Shown here in pieces: positions 36,031 through 44,965 of a stretch of DNA of 64,000 nt. Source of the stretch: Phycisphaerales bacterium (GTDB lineage Bacteria; Planctomycetota; Phycisphaerae; Phycisphaerales; UBA1924); the NCBI GenBank assembly GCA_020845755.1, contig JADLFE010000061.1, forward strand, positions 60,134 to 124,133, read 5' to 3'. The stretch's first letter is position 1. Every line of letters starts with the position of its first letter. The translations under genes and the position numbers were made by a program. The notes beneath the pieces are model-generated. The model was not told the origin of the DNA, did no database searches, and worked only from the letters and a program-made list of their open reading frames with translations.

Positions 36031-36531
36031 GTGCGGGCGCGGAGCGCGGCAATCTCGGAACACCCGTTCGACTCTACCGGCCTCGGGTCGCCGGGGGTCG
36101 CCTCGTCCGTCGTTGGGCCAGACCGGTCTGAAATGGCCCAGGTCGGCGTCGCCACCCTCGCCGCCACGGCTTCCCAGCCCGGATTTGGGCTCAAGCGGCT
36201 GGGCGCCGCCGTTCGTGCCGCCGCCGCCACCACCTGGGCCGCCACGCTTTTGCTCACGGGTTTGTGGGTTGCGATGAACGGCCCGGAGCGTTGGCCCGTA
36301 CCACGAGAGTTGTGTCTCATGGGCGGGTCGGCCTTGCTCGCGGGCGGTCAGTTCCTTTTCCTGGTCCTGGTCGCCGATCGCGTGTTCCCACGCGCCTCGT
36401 CCCGCTTGGTCTGGGCCATCGAGGTTTTGCTCTTTGCCGCCTTCGTCCTCGGATTGGGCGCGGCGTTGTACATGCTCGCCACAAGCGTCGGTGCCGGGTT
36501 GCCGATGATGACGGCCGGGGAGGCTCATTGA
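36031..36531 (+). CDS. small multi-pass membrane protein
   Basis: 166 residues from GTG 36031, chosen because GGAGGA lies 6-7 nt upstream; an ATG at 36133 (132 residues) has no Shine-Dalgarno. The N-terminal 55 residues are soluble. Three transmembrane helices follow: 'AAATTWAATLLLTGLWVA', 'LMGGSALLAGGQFLFLVLVA' and 'LVWAIEVLLFAAFVLGLGAA'. No family recognised. Its TGA overlaps the TTG start of the TPR gene, making it the first member of a four-gene overlapping operon. Confidence 0.65.
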   Translation: MRARSAAISEHPFDSTGLGSPGVASSVVGPDRSEMAQVGVATLAATASQPGFGLKRLGAAVRAAAATTWAATLLLTGLWVAMNGPERWPVPRELCLMGGSALLAGGQFLFLVLVADRVFPRASSRLVWAIEVLLFAAFVLGLGAALYMLATSVGAGLPMMTAGEAH

Positions 36532-39233
36532 ACGACATCTCTTCCAAACGATTCCTTCTTGCGCTGGTGCTCGTCGCGGGACTGCCGCTGTCGTTCTCCG
36601 TTGCCCAGGACGCCTCGACTCCAGCCCCAACGCCTCAGACGCAGCCCGCGCCCAAGCCCGCCGTACCCTTCAAAGCGACCGCGGTCGATCTCAAGCCCTA
36701 CCTCGCCAGATCGATCCAGCGCCTCATGGTGCTCGAACTACGCCTGAAGCGGCCCCCCTCGGCCGAAGACTACAAGATGGCTCTGGCCTTGATCGATATC
36801 GCCGCCGAACTCGATCCTCGCAACCCCGAGTTGGCACGCTGGGACTTCTTCGTGTCGCACGAGATGGGTGACAGTGCGCGGGTCGCGGCCGCCACTCGAC
36901 ACGCCATCGCGATCGAGCCCACCAACACCGTGCTCCAACAGGCCATGATCATGGGCCGTATCGGCGAACTGCAGACCAACGAGGAACGTCTGGCGGCACT
37001 GGAGCGGTTTATCGGCACGGCAGGGTCGTCGCTCGATCCGGGTGTCCGAAGCCGCCTCGCGTTCGAGGCGTGCCGTCTCTACGACGAACGCGGCGACCTC
37101 GCGAACACCGCGCGCTGCCTCAAGCAGGCTATCTCGCTCGACCCCACCAACAAGGACGCCGCGTCGTTCGCGGTGCAGTTCTACTCCGATCGCATCGACG
37201 ATCCCGCCGGCAACTTCGATCTCCTGACGAATCTGCTCCTGGCCGATCCTTCCGATCACGTGACGCTGGCGTCGATGGCCGAGGCGTGCGCCAGTGTCGG
37301 CGCGTTCAGCGACGCCCGACGCTTCGAGAACAACGCGAAACTCATCTACGCCGGGCTCGGCGGTACCGAGAAGACCGAGGACATCGTCAAGTCCACCGTG
37401 CTCGACTGGGCCCTCGACGGGCCTAACAAGGTGATCGCAGACCTCAACAAGGTCCTCGCCGACAACCGCCAGGCCGCCGCCATGACCATCAAGGCCATGG
37501 AAGAGCAGTTGATCCCCACCAGCGGCATCCCCAAGCCCGAAGAGATCACCCTCGATCCGCTGCTGGAGCGCGCCCGCGTCCTCGCGGGTCTTCAGGTCGG
37601 CGACGAGGACACCATCACGTCCGCGGTCGAGAACATCGTGCGGAGTCTCGACGCGCTTCTGAAGGATCTGGACCTGATCGCGCAGGGCGTCCCCGGCTCG
37701 ATCCCTCCCGAACAGGCCGCCGCCCGGGCATACAAACTCCGGGCAGACCTGGTGAGCACGTTGCTTTGGCTCCAACGCGATCCCGAGCGGACCGCCGCCG
37801 AGTTCGAAAAACTCACCTCCGATCCCGGTGTGGTCGCGACCGATCCCTGGATCATCACGGCCCGGGCGTGGCACTCGATCCGCGAAGGCAAGCCCGCCGA
37901 TGCCATCGAATCGCTCCGTCCTATCGCCGCCGGCTACACCCTGGCCGATGTCGGACTGGCGACGGCGTACGAACTGGCGGGCGATACCGCGGCGGCGATC
38001 GAACGCTGGCGCGCCATCGCCAAAATCCTCCCGCTCGCCCCCGACGGCGGGTGGGCTCGATCACGCCTCACCGTGCTCACCAAGACCGACAAACCGGATC
38101 CCGAGGCCGCGTCAAAGGTGCGCAAGGCCGCCGCGCTGGTCCCCGCGTGGGTCGACGAATTGGCCACCAGCCCCAAGCGGTTCCTCTCGCTCCGGGCCGA
38201 ACTGGTCAACCCCGACGCGGGACGCCTGGAACCGCTCCGGATCCGCGTGGTGCTGCGAAACGAGGCCCCGGTCCCTCTGGGCATCGGGCCGGGACGGACC
38301 ATCGGCGAGTCGGTCGTGGTCGACGCCAAGGCCGAGGCACATATCGAGCAGTTGTTCGGCGCCATGGGCGCCGAGTATTTCGACCTGACGCGGCGCTTCA
38401 GCCTCGCGCCCATGCAGCAGTTGGAGATCGAGGACTGGGCCGAGCCGGGCCTGGTCGGCTGGATGATCGAGTCCTCCGCCCACCGAACCATCCGCGAACG
38501 CTGGCGCGTGCTCTACGGGTTCGTCAAAAACGAAGAAGGCATCCCCGTGCCCGGGCCGCTCGGACTCACCTCCGAGACACGCTCGGTCTCCCGAACCGCA
38601 CTCCCCGAAGCGACTCTCGACACATCCACGCTCGCCCAACGCGTTCGGATGGCAACGGATGAAGATCTCGCCGCGGCCATGGTCGCGGTCCGCTCGCGCC
38701 TGCTCGACCGCTCCGCACCCGATCCCGTCCTTATCGATCCCAAGTTCCGTGGCGTTGATGCGCCCAAGCCCCCCATCCGCCCCAACAAGACCGAACTCCC
38801 GCCGGAAGAACGCGCCACTCTGGCGGCGGCGTGCGTCGAGCGGTATTCCTCCGCCACTCGCGAGATCCGCATGCTCATGGCCGCCACACTCCCGCACGAA
38901 CTCCAGTGCGCCGAAATGAAAGACTTCGACGCTCTGGCTCGCCAGGAAAAAGATCCGGACGTCGCGGCCGTGGTCGTCGTCACCCGCGTACGCGACGCGG
39001 GCGATCCCATGCTCGATTGGGCCAAAGGACAGAGCAATCCACGGCTCCGGGACGTCGCCGCCGCTCGCGCCGGGGCGATCGACGCCAATGCGAAGTTCTT
39101 TGCCAACGCCGGCCCGGGGCTCTACGGCATCGTGACCGGCGTCATCCCGGACTCGTCCTCCGGTACTCCCGCCGCCGGTCCCGGTACGCCGGCTCCGGCC
39201 AAGCCCGCCACGCCCCCAGCGGGAAACAAGTGA
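36528..39233 (+). CDS. exported TPR-repeat protein
   Basis: 901 residues. The start is TTG 36528 with GGAGG 4-5 nt upstream, overlapping the previous stop codon as TTGA. The signal peptide is about 'RFLLALVLVAGLPLSFSVAQ', then a Pro/Thr/Ala linker. Tetratricopeptide-like helix pairs run from about residue 55 to 540: 'YKMALALIDIAAELDPRNPE', 'TRHAIAIEPTNTVLQQAM', 'ARCLKQAISLDPTNKDAASF' and 'SLRPIAAGYTLADVGLATAY' in turn. A C-terminal region of mixed character (540-880) ends in a Pro/Ala tail 'PAAGPGTPAPAKPATPPAGN'. Probably a periplasmic or envelope scaffold; partners are unknown. It overlaps the flippase-like gene by GTGA. Confidence 0.8.
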   Translation: MNDISSKRFLLALVLVAGLPLSFSVAQDASTPAPTPQTQPAPKPAVPFKATAVDLKPYLARSIQRLMVLELRLKRPPSAEDYKMALALIDIAAELDPRNPELARWDFFVSHEMGDSARVAAATRHAIAIEPTNTVLQQAMIMGRIGELQTNEERLAALERFIGTAGSSLDPGVRSRLAFEACRLYDERGDLANTARCLKQAISLDPTNKDAASFAVQFYSDRIDDPAGNFDLLTNLLLADPSDHVTLASMAEACASVGAFSDARRFENNAKLIYAGLGGTEKTEDIVKSTVLDWALDGPNKVIADLNKVLADNRQAAAMTIKAMEEQLIPTSGIPKPEEITLDPLLERARVLAGLQVGDEDTITSAVENIVRSLDALLKDLDLIAQGVPGSIPPEQAAARAYKLRADLVSTLLWLQRDPERTAAEFEKLTSDPGVVATDPWIITARAWHSIREGKPADAIESLRPIAAGYTLADVGLATAYELAGDTAAAIERWRAIAKILPLAPDGGWARSRLTVLTKTDKPDPEAASKVRKAAALVPAWVDELATSPKRFLSLRAELVNPDAGRLEPLRIRVVLRNEAPVPLGIGPGRTIGESVVVDAKAEAHIEQLFGAMGAEYFDLTRRFSLAPMQQLEIEDWAEPGLVGWMIESSAHRTIRERWRVLYGFVKNEEGIPVPGPLGLTSETRSVSRTALPEATLDTSTLAQRVRMATDEDLAAAMVAVRSRLLDRSAPDPVLIDPKFRGVDAPKPPIRPNKTELPPEERATLAAACVERYSSATREIRMLMAATLPHELQCAEMKDFDALARQEKDPDVAAVVVVTRVRDAGDPMLDWAKGQSNPRLRDVAAARAGAIDANAKFFANAGPGLYGIVTGVIPDSSSGTPAAGPGTPAPAKPATPPAGNK

Positions 39234-40192
39234 ACGCTCAGTCGCAGACCCCGACGCCGCCGGGCCAGAACGCCCCGCGTCGTTGGCGCGGCGTGGTCAT
39301 GTTTACCGTCGGCGCCGCCCTCGTCGTCGCCGCCGTCCTCTCCGTCGCAAGTCAGGGCGCCGGCCTCACCGGCGTTGTCGACGCGCTCCGCGCGACCCCC
39401 CGCTCGCTCGTTGCGCTCCTGCTCGCGCTCCCGTTCCTCAATTGGCTCTGCAGCGCGGCCTCGTTCCACGTCCTCACCAACCGCTACGGCAAGGTCGGCG
39501 TTGTGGAAATGGGCGCGGTCATCGCATCCGCGTGGCTCCTCAACTATCTCCCCATGCGCCCGGGCCTCCTCGGACGCGTCGCGTATCACAAAAAGTTCAA
39601 CGACATCCCCATCGCCGCTTCGGTCCAGGTGCTCGCGCTCTCCATCGGGCTCTCGGGTGTCGTCATCATCGTGATGATCACGCTCCTGCCACTCCTCGGC
39701 GGGCAGGCCGCCACGCACGTCGCCTCGCCCGCGACGCAAACATGGATCACGCTCACCATCCCCGCCCTCCTCGGTGTCGCCGCCACCCTCTGGCTCCACG
39801 CTCGCTCGGCTCCCTCGTGGCGCTTCATCTCGGCCGCGGTGTTCAAGTTCGCCGACCTGCTCGTCTGGACCCTCCGCTACTGGGTGTGCTTCGCCGTGGT
39901 CGGCGTCGAGATTTCTCCCACCCAGGCCGCGGGAATCGCCGCCGTCACGCAACTCGTCCTGCTCATCCCCCTGGCGGGCAACGGCCTGGGGCTCCGCGAG
40001 TGGGCCGTGGGCTTGGTTGCGTCATCGCTCCCCACATGGTTCGCCGGTGCGGCGGCGGCCCCGACACGCGTGGAAGGGCTCTCCGCAGACCTCGTCAATC
40101 GCGCCGCCGAACTTTTCGCCGCGCTTCTCGTCGGTTTGTGGGGAACGATGGTGGTGGCCCGCAAAGCGGCGGGCGAAAGGAAACAACCGTGA
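39230..40192 (+). CDS. lysylphosphatidylglycerol synthase transmembrane-region-like (UPF0104) membrane protein
   Basis: 320 residues, GTG start overlapping the previous TGA by 4 nt. About eight hydrophobic helices begin 'VMFTVGAALVVAAVLSVA'. 'WLLNYLPMRPGLLGRVAYHK' resembles the conserved loop of the LPG-synthase transmembrane/flippase-like superfamily, and 'LIPLAGNGLGLREWAVGLVA' resembles the second (P-x-G-x-G-xRE) signature. Such proteins flip or handle lipid-linked substrates; there is no aminoacyl-transferase domain, so lysinylation is not expected. It lies in the overlapping operon with the TPR and esterase genes, suggesting a joint envelope function. Confidence 0.82.
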   Translation: MNAQSQTPTPPGQNAPRRWRGVVMFTVGAALVVAAVLSVASQGAGLTGVVDALRATPRSLVALLLALPFLNWLCSAASFHVLTNRYGKVGVVEMGAVIASAWLLNYLPMRPGLLGRVAYHKKFNDIPIAASVQVLALSIGLSGVVIIVMITLLPLLGGQAATHVASPATQTWITLTIPALLGVAATLWLHARSAPSWRFISAAVFKFADLLVWTLRYWVCFAVVGVEISPTQAAGIAAVTQLVLLIPLAGNGLGLREWAVGLVASSLPTWFAGAAAAPTRVEGLSADLVNRAAELFAALLVGLWGTMVVARKAAGERKQP

Positions 40193-42711
40193 TCACGCGC
40201 ACCCTCCCCCGTGCTCCCCGTGCGATCCAGAACGCCGCGATCGCGCTCGTGGCTGTCGCTTCGATCAACGCCTTCACCTTCGCGCAGAGCCAGACCCCGG
40301 CGCGCCCGATCGAGAACAAGCCCGCCGAGATCAAGACCACCGACGCCAAGCGCGAGCCCATCAATCTCGTGAAGTCGGTGCTGGTCATCGGCGAGATCGG
40401 CAAGTCCGCACGCCGCCCCTTCAACACCGATGCGATCAACTTCTCCCTCGCGACCGGCGCATGGAAGGCCCCCGCCGCGGGAGATCAGGTCACCAGCCCC
40501 GACGGGCAGCCCCGCGCCTGGGAGCAAGCCATCGCCGCCGAGGACGGCACGCTCCGCCACAACGCGCTCCGCGCCGGATACGCCCTGGCCACGTTCTCCA
40601 GTGACACGCAGCGCGTCATGATCCTCTCCGCCAGCGCCCACTCCGCCGTGCTTGTCAACGCCGAGCCGCGCATGGGCGATCCATACGCGCTCGGATACGC
40701 GCATCTCCCCGTGCTCATCAAGAAGGGCGACAACGAGTTCCTCTTCTCCTGCGGACGCGGCGAGTTGCGCGCCACCCTCAGCGATCCAATCAACTACATC
40801 TCGCTCGACGCCGCCGACCTCCTGCTCCCCGATCTGGTCATCGGCGCCGATTCCCCCGCGATGGGCGCGATCATCGTGAGCAACAACACCGAGAGCCCTC
40901 TCGACGGTCTTCAGATCGAGGCGAGATTCGACGGCGCGGTCGAGTTCACAGAACTCCCGTCCATGCTCCCGGTCAGCACGCGCAAGGTCGCGTTCCGTGT
41001 GCCCCACGCGACCATCAAGGAAACCGGCGACCAGACGCTCAGGGTCACGCTCATCGGCCCGGCCGGCAAACCCGCGCACCATCTCGACCTGAAGGTCAGC
41101 GCCCGCCGCGCCGGTGATCGACGCCGGGCCACCTATGTCAGCGAGATCGACGGGAGCGTCCAATACGTCGCGCTCAACCCCGCGGCCAGCACCGACGCCC
41201 GCAGCCTCATCCTCAGCCTGCATGGCGCCAGTGTTGAAGGCTCGGGACAGGCCGCGTGCTACCCCACGCTCGACTGGGCTCACGTCGCCGCGCCAACCAA
41301 CCGCCGCCCGTTCGGCTTTGACTGGGAAGATTGGGGCATGCTCGACGGGCTCGAGGCCCTCGACGCCTCGCTCGCCGCGTTCCCCGCCGTCGATCCCGCA
41401 CGCATGCACGTGACCGGGCACTCCATGGGCGGGCACGGGACCTGGGTCTTCTCCACCATGTTCCCAGGCCAGTTCGCCTCCGCCGCGCCCAGCGCCGGCT
41501 GGGCCAGTTTCTTCAGTTACGCCGGCGCACCGCGCCCCGAAGAAACCGCCGGCCCGCTCTCCATGCTCCGCCGCGCCTCCAACGTCTACGACACCGTCGC
41601 CCGCATGAACAACCTCAGCACGCTCGGTGTGTACATCCTGCACGGCGACGCCGACGATAACGTGCCCGTCAGCGAGGCCCGCGAGTGGCGCGAGCGACTC
41701 GCCAAGTTCCACACCGACTTTGCCTACTACGAGCGCCCCGGCGCCGGGCACTGGTGGGGAAACGAGTGCGTCGCCTGGCCTCAGTTGCTCGATTTCCAGA
41801 AGAACCGCGCCCGCCCCGACACCGAGAAGCACGTCGCGCTCGCGCTCCCCTCCGCCTGGCTCTTCCGGGGCTACGCGTGGCTCCGCGCCTTTGACCAGCA
41901 ACGCGTCATGGAACTCTCAACCTTCTCGCTCGATCTCGACGACAAGGCCCACACCCTCAAGGGCTCCGCGGCCAATGTCTCACGCTTCACCATCAACGCC
42001 CGCTCGCTCGCAGGAACGACCCTCTCGATCAATATCGATTCGCTCAAGGGCGACGTCGCGATTCCTTCGGGCACTGGCGATCAACTCATCGTGCTCGAAC
42101 GCGCCGCCGACGCCTGGAAGGCAAGCATCGTCGACCCCAAAGCAGCGCCCGCCGCTCGCCCCGTCGGCATGAAGCAGGCGCTCTCCAATCACGTCGTCCT
42201 CGTCTACACCACCCGCGGCACGCCCGAAGAAAACGCCTGGTCCCTCGCCAAGGCACGCTTCGACGCCGAGCAGTGGTGGTACCGCGGCAACGGCCAGTTC
42301 GACATCGTCTCGGATCAGGTTGATCCAAAGACCCTCGCGGGTCGTTCTGTCGTCCTGTATGGCAATGCGGACTCCAACGCGCTCTGGCCCTCGCTCATGA
42401 AGGACTCGCCCGTCACGTTCAACCGCGGAGAAATCATCGTCGGCGCTCGACACGCCTCACGCGATGACCTCGCCGCCGTCGTCACACGCCCCAACCCGCT
42501 CGGCGGCACCGTCGTCGCCATCGGCGGCACGGGGATCAAGGGCCTCCGCGCCATCACCCGCTGGCCCCTCTTTGTCTCCGGCGTCGGTTATCCCGACCTC
42601 CTGATCGCCGGCGCCGACTCTTGGCTCAAGGGCTCCGAAGCCCTGCTCGCCGCGGGTTATTTCGCGCCCGACTGGTCCCTGGACGACACCCAGATCGCCT
42701 GGCGCGAATAG
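40189..42711 (+). CDS. exported alpha/beta hydrolase (prolyl oligopeptidase/esterase-like)
   Basis: 840 residues, GTG start overlapping the previous TGA by 4 nt, AAGG about 10 nt upstream. Signal peptide 'NAAIALVAVASINAFTFAQ'. Residues 60-310 form a beta-sandwich-like region. The hydrolase domain has the oxyanion segment 'LILSLHGASVEGSGQA', the nucleophile elbow 'VTGHSMGGHGTWVFSTMFPG', the acid in 'VYILHGDADDNVPVSEA' and the His in 'ERPGAGHWWGNECVAWPQ', a complete catalytic triad. Residues 600-840 carry an accessory domain. Relatives include periplasmic peptidases and feruloyl or carbohydrate esterases; the substrate is unknown. It is the last gene of the overlapping operon; DUF444 follows after 120 nt. 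Confidence 0.85.
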   Translation: MITRTLPRAPRAIQNAAIALVAVASINAFTFAQSQTPARPIENKPAEIKTTDAKREPINLVKSVLVIGEIGKSARRPFNTDAINFSLATGAWKAPAAGDQVTSPDGQPRAWEQAIAAEDGTLRHNALRAGYALATFSSDTQRVMILSASAHSAVLVNAEPRMGDPYALGYAHLPVLIKKGDNEFLFSCGRGELRATLSDPINYISLDAADLLLPDLVIGADSPAMGAIIVSNNTESPLDGLQIEARFDGAVEFTELPSMLPVSTRKVAFRVPHATIKETGDQTLRVTLIGPAGKPAHHLDLKVSARRAGDRRRATYVSEIDGSVQYVALNPAASTDARSLILSLHGASVEGSGQAACYPTLDWAHVAAPTNRRPFGFDWEDWGMLDGLEALDASLAAFPAVDPARMHVTGHSMGGHGTWVFSTMFPGQFASAAPSAGWASFFSYAGAPRPEETAGPLSMLRRASNVYDTVARMNNLSTLGVYILHGDADDNVPVSEAREWRERLAKFHTDFAYYERPGAGHWWGNECVAWPQLLDFQKNRARPDTEKHVALALPSAWLFRGYAWLRAFDQQRVMELSTFSLDLDDKAHTLKGSAANVSRFTINARSLAGTTLSINIDSLKGDVAIPSGTGDQLIVLERAADAWKASIVDPKAAPAARPVGMKQALSNHVVLVYTTRGTPEENAWSLAKARFDAEQWWYRGNGQFDIVSDQVDPKTLAGRSVVLYGNADSNALWPSLMKDSPVTFNRGEIIVGARHASRDDLAAVVTRPNPLGGTVVAIGGTGIKGLRAITRWPLFVSGVGYPDLLIAGADSWLKGSEALLAAGYFAPDWSLDDTQIAWRE

Positions 42712-42831
42712 ACCGAGGAATCCGATTGCACGAACGGGCTCCGACAGCCGATGCAACTGCATCCGCCGTGGGTCCGCGTGCGCATACGTCTTCGGAGTCG
42801 GCTATTCCGTTCGGCCGATGGGTGTGAAGCG

Positions 42832-43941
42832 ATGGTCAACAAGATCGAACAAGACCATCAACGGTTCCGACAGATCGTCCGCGGACAAATCCGCAAGGAC
42901 CTGCGCAAGTTCCTCTCCCGCGGCGAACTCATCGGTCGCGAAGGACAACGCTACGTTTCCATCCCCGTCCACGACATCGATATCCCCACCTTCCGCTACG
43001 GCGACAACTCCGGCGGCGTCGGCATGGGCGAGGGCGAAGAAGGCCAGGGTGTCGGACAGGGAAAGAACGGCCCGGGCGGCGAGCAGGAAGGACAGCACCT
43101 CCTCGAAGTCGACGTCTCCCTCGAAGAACTCGCCGACATCCTCGCCGACGAACTCAAACTCCCACGCATCCAGCCCCGCGGCCAGCACAACATCACCACC
43201 ATCCGCGACAAGTACACCGGCATCCGCCCGACCGGGCCCGCCAGCCTCCGACACTTCAAACGCACCTACCGCGAAGCGCTCCGCCGCCAACTCTCCATGG
43301 GCGTCTACGACCCCGACAACCCGATCATCATCCCGATCAAAAGCGACCTGCGTTTCCGCAGTTGGAACGAGGTCAAGAAGCCCCAGAGCAACGCCTGCAT
43401 CGTCTACATGATGGATGTCTCGGGCTCCATGGGCGATGAACAGAAAGAACTCGTCCGCCTCGAAGCCTTCTGGATCGATACCTGGCTCCGAAGAAATTAT
43501 GAGGGTATCGAGAGCCGCTACATCGTCCACGACGTCCGCGCCGCCGAGGTCGACAAGAAGACCTTCTTCTCCGTGAAAGAAGACGGCGGAACCCGCATCA
43601 GTTCTGCCTACCAGTGCTGCAAAGAACTTCTCACGCAGCACTACGACCCCAGCGACTGGAACATCTACCTCTTCCATTTCTCCGACGGCGATAACAGTTC
43701 CGACGCCGATAATCGCCTGTGCGTCAAACTCGTCGAAGAGCAACTCCTCCCCGTGTGCAACATGTTCGGCTACTGCCAAGTTACCTCCTCCTATGGCTCG
43801 GGTTCCTTCCTGGGCGTGCTGCAGGAAGCCTTCCCCAGCGGCGCCGCCGACGAACTCGGCCCCAAGGTCATCACCAGCAAGGTCAATGGACGTGATGATC
43901 TTCTGGAGAGCCTGCGCACGTTCTTCAAGAACGGGCGGTAG
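42832..43941 (+). CDS. DUF444 (YeaH-type) protein
   Basis: 369 residues. 'QDHQRFRQIVRGQIRKDLRK' and 'LISRxE'-like N-terminal segments, a Gly/Glu-rich insert ('GEGEEGQGVGQGKNGPGGEQ'), 'RRQLSMGVYDPDNPIIIPIK' and the von Willebrand A-like metal motif 'YMMDVSGSMGDEQKELVRLE' (DxSxS), then 'DGGTRISSAYQCCKELL' and 'YLFHFSDGDNSS'. YeaH is encoded with the Ser/Thr kinase PrkA (YeaG) and SpoVR in many bacteria and is linked to nitrogen-starvation and sporulation-type responses. Neither partner is in this window. The ATG at 42832 has only a weak Shine-Dalgarno. Confidence 0.92.
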   Translation: MVNKIEQDHQRFRQIVRGQIRKDLRKFLSRGELIGREGQRYVSIPVHDIDIPTFRYGDNSGGVGMGEGEEGQGVGQGKNGPGGEQEGQHLLEVDVSLEELADILADELKLPRIQPRGQHNITTIRDKYTGIRPTGPASLRHFKRTYREALRRQLSMGVYDPDNPIIIPIKSDLRFRSWNEVKKPQSNACIVYMMDVSGSMGDEQKELVRLEAFWIDTWLRRNYEGIESRYIVHDVRAAEVDKKTFFSVKEDGGTRISSAYQCCKELLTQHYDPSDWNIYLFHFSDGDNSSDADNRLCVKLVEEQLLPVCNMFGYCQVTSSYGSGSFLGVLQEAFPSGAADELGPKVITSKVNGRDDLLESLRTFFKNGR

Positions 43942-44151
43942 CCCTGATTTTCAGCGGTTTGCATCCGCGCTCGATCACTTTCCGAGTACAGTGAGGTCGT
44001 CGCGCCGGCCGATGATCCGCCGCGGCACGCCCCGATCATCGCACCGTTGAGTCGTTTCCGCCTGCGATCACCGCGTCCTCATCGTTCACGATCGCGCCGC
44101 GAGAACGCCACGCGATTCCCTCAGCACTTCACCACCCCGAGGTCCACCCCC

Positions 44152-44895
44152 GTGTTCCTGTTCGTCATCTATGCCGCGTTCTTCTGGTGGTTGTCCGTCA
44201 AGCACCGCCGCACGTGGACCGGCTTCGCGTGGGCGATCGCCGGCTTCCTCGGCCTGTGCCTGCTCGGCTACATCCACTACCGCCTGGACATCTGGACCAA
44301 CCACCGCATCTACCTCCCGGTCCTCCAGACGATCCTCTACCCCTACGCCGTACTCGTCCTCATCGTCTCCCTCTTCCTTGCGTCGCTCCCACCCAAGTTC
44401 CGCGGCATCGCCTGCCGCCAGTGCGGCTACGACCTCACCGGCCTCGAGGTCGCACGCCCCCGCTGCCCCGAGTGCGGCAGACAGCACGCCGTCGTCTCCG
44501 CGCGCCCGCTCGCGTGCGCCGTATGCTGCGCCGACATGAAGCAACTCTCCTCGCACGAGCCCGCCTGCCCCCAGTGCCGCACGTATCACCTGGTCATCGG
44601 CCCACGCCCCGCGCACGGCTACGTGGAATCCGCCGACGCCGGCGTCCTTCCCGGTCATCACGTTCCGGGACGCCTCGCGCACGCCGCCGATGCGATTGCT
44701 CCTGCCGAGAGGCCGCGTGATGAGCACGGCCACGCAGTCCACGAGCACGCGCCGCGCGACGAGCACTCCAGTCTCCGTGACAATCAAGCCGAGCCCGTGC
44801 TTGACCCCGCGCTCATGCCCCTGCTCGTGCCGGCACGCGAGGGCACCACGGCCGATCGCCTCCGCCGCCAGAACTCGCTCAGCCACCCACGCTGA
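44152..44895 (+). CDS. membrane protein with two CxxC zinc ribbons
   Basis: 247 residues from GTG 44152 (GAGG 9 nt upstream); the frame is open to a TTG at 44047, but that part is Arg-rich and featureless. Three transmembrane helices ('MFLFVIYAAFFWWLSV', 'FAWAIAGFLGLCLLGYI', 'LYPYAVLVLIVSLFLASL') precede 'CRQCGYDLTGLEVARPRC' plus PECG, the planctomycete-type ribbon, and a second set 'CAVCCADM' ... 'CPQCRTYHLV'. The C-terminal 80 residues are His/Asp/Glu rich and probably disordered. It shares the CGYxL ribbon with the genes at 16873, 18265 and 53779. Function unknown. Confidence 0.72.
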   Translation: MFLFVIYAAFFWWLSVKHRRTWTGFAWAIAGFLGLCLLGYIHYRLDIWTNHRIYLPVLQTILYPYAVLVLIVSLFLASLPPKFRGIACRQCGYDLTGLEVARPRCPECGRQHAVVSARPLACAVCCADMKQLSSHEPACPQCRTYHLVIGPRPAHGYVESADAGVLPGHHVPGRLAHAADAIAPAERPRDEHGHAVHEHAPRDEHSSLRDNQAEPVLDPALMPLLVPAREGTTADRLRRQNSLSHPR

Positions 44896-44965
44896 ATGGT
44901 TCCGCCGATCAGCCCGCGCGACGCCTCATTTGGCTATGTAGTGAATTGGCCCTTCGGTCCTTCGA

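Noticed and set aside
35972..36131. Short frame starting MKYSWREGRDPW after rho
   Set aside because: No Shine-Dalgarno, and it overlaps the GTG start at 36031 that has a strong GGAGGA site.
39230..40192. Reading the UPF0104-like gene as an MprF lysyl-transferase
   Set aside because: Only the membrane region is present; the cytoplasmic aminoacyl-transfer domain is missing.
39877..41901. 674-codon minus-strand frame over the esterase gene
   Set aside because: Antisense shadow; the plus strand has a signal peptide and a full catalytic triad.
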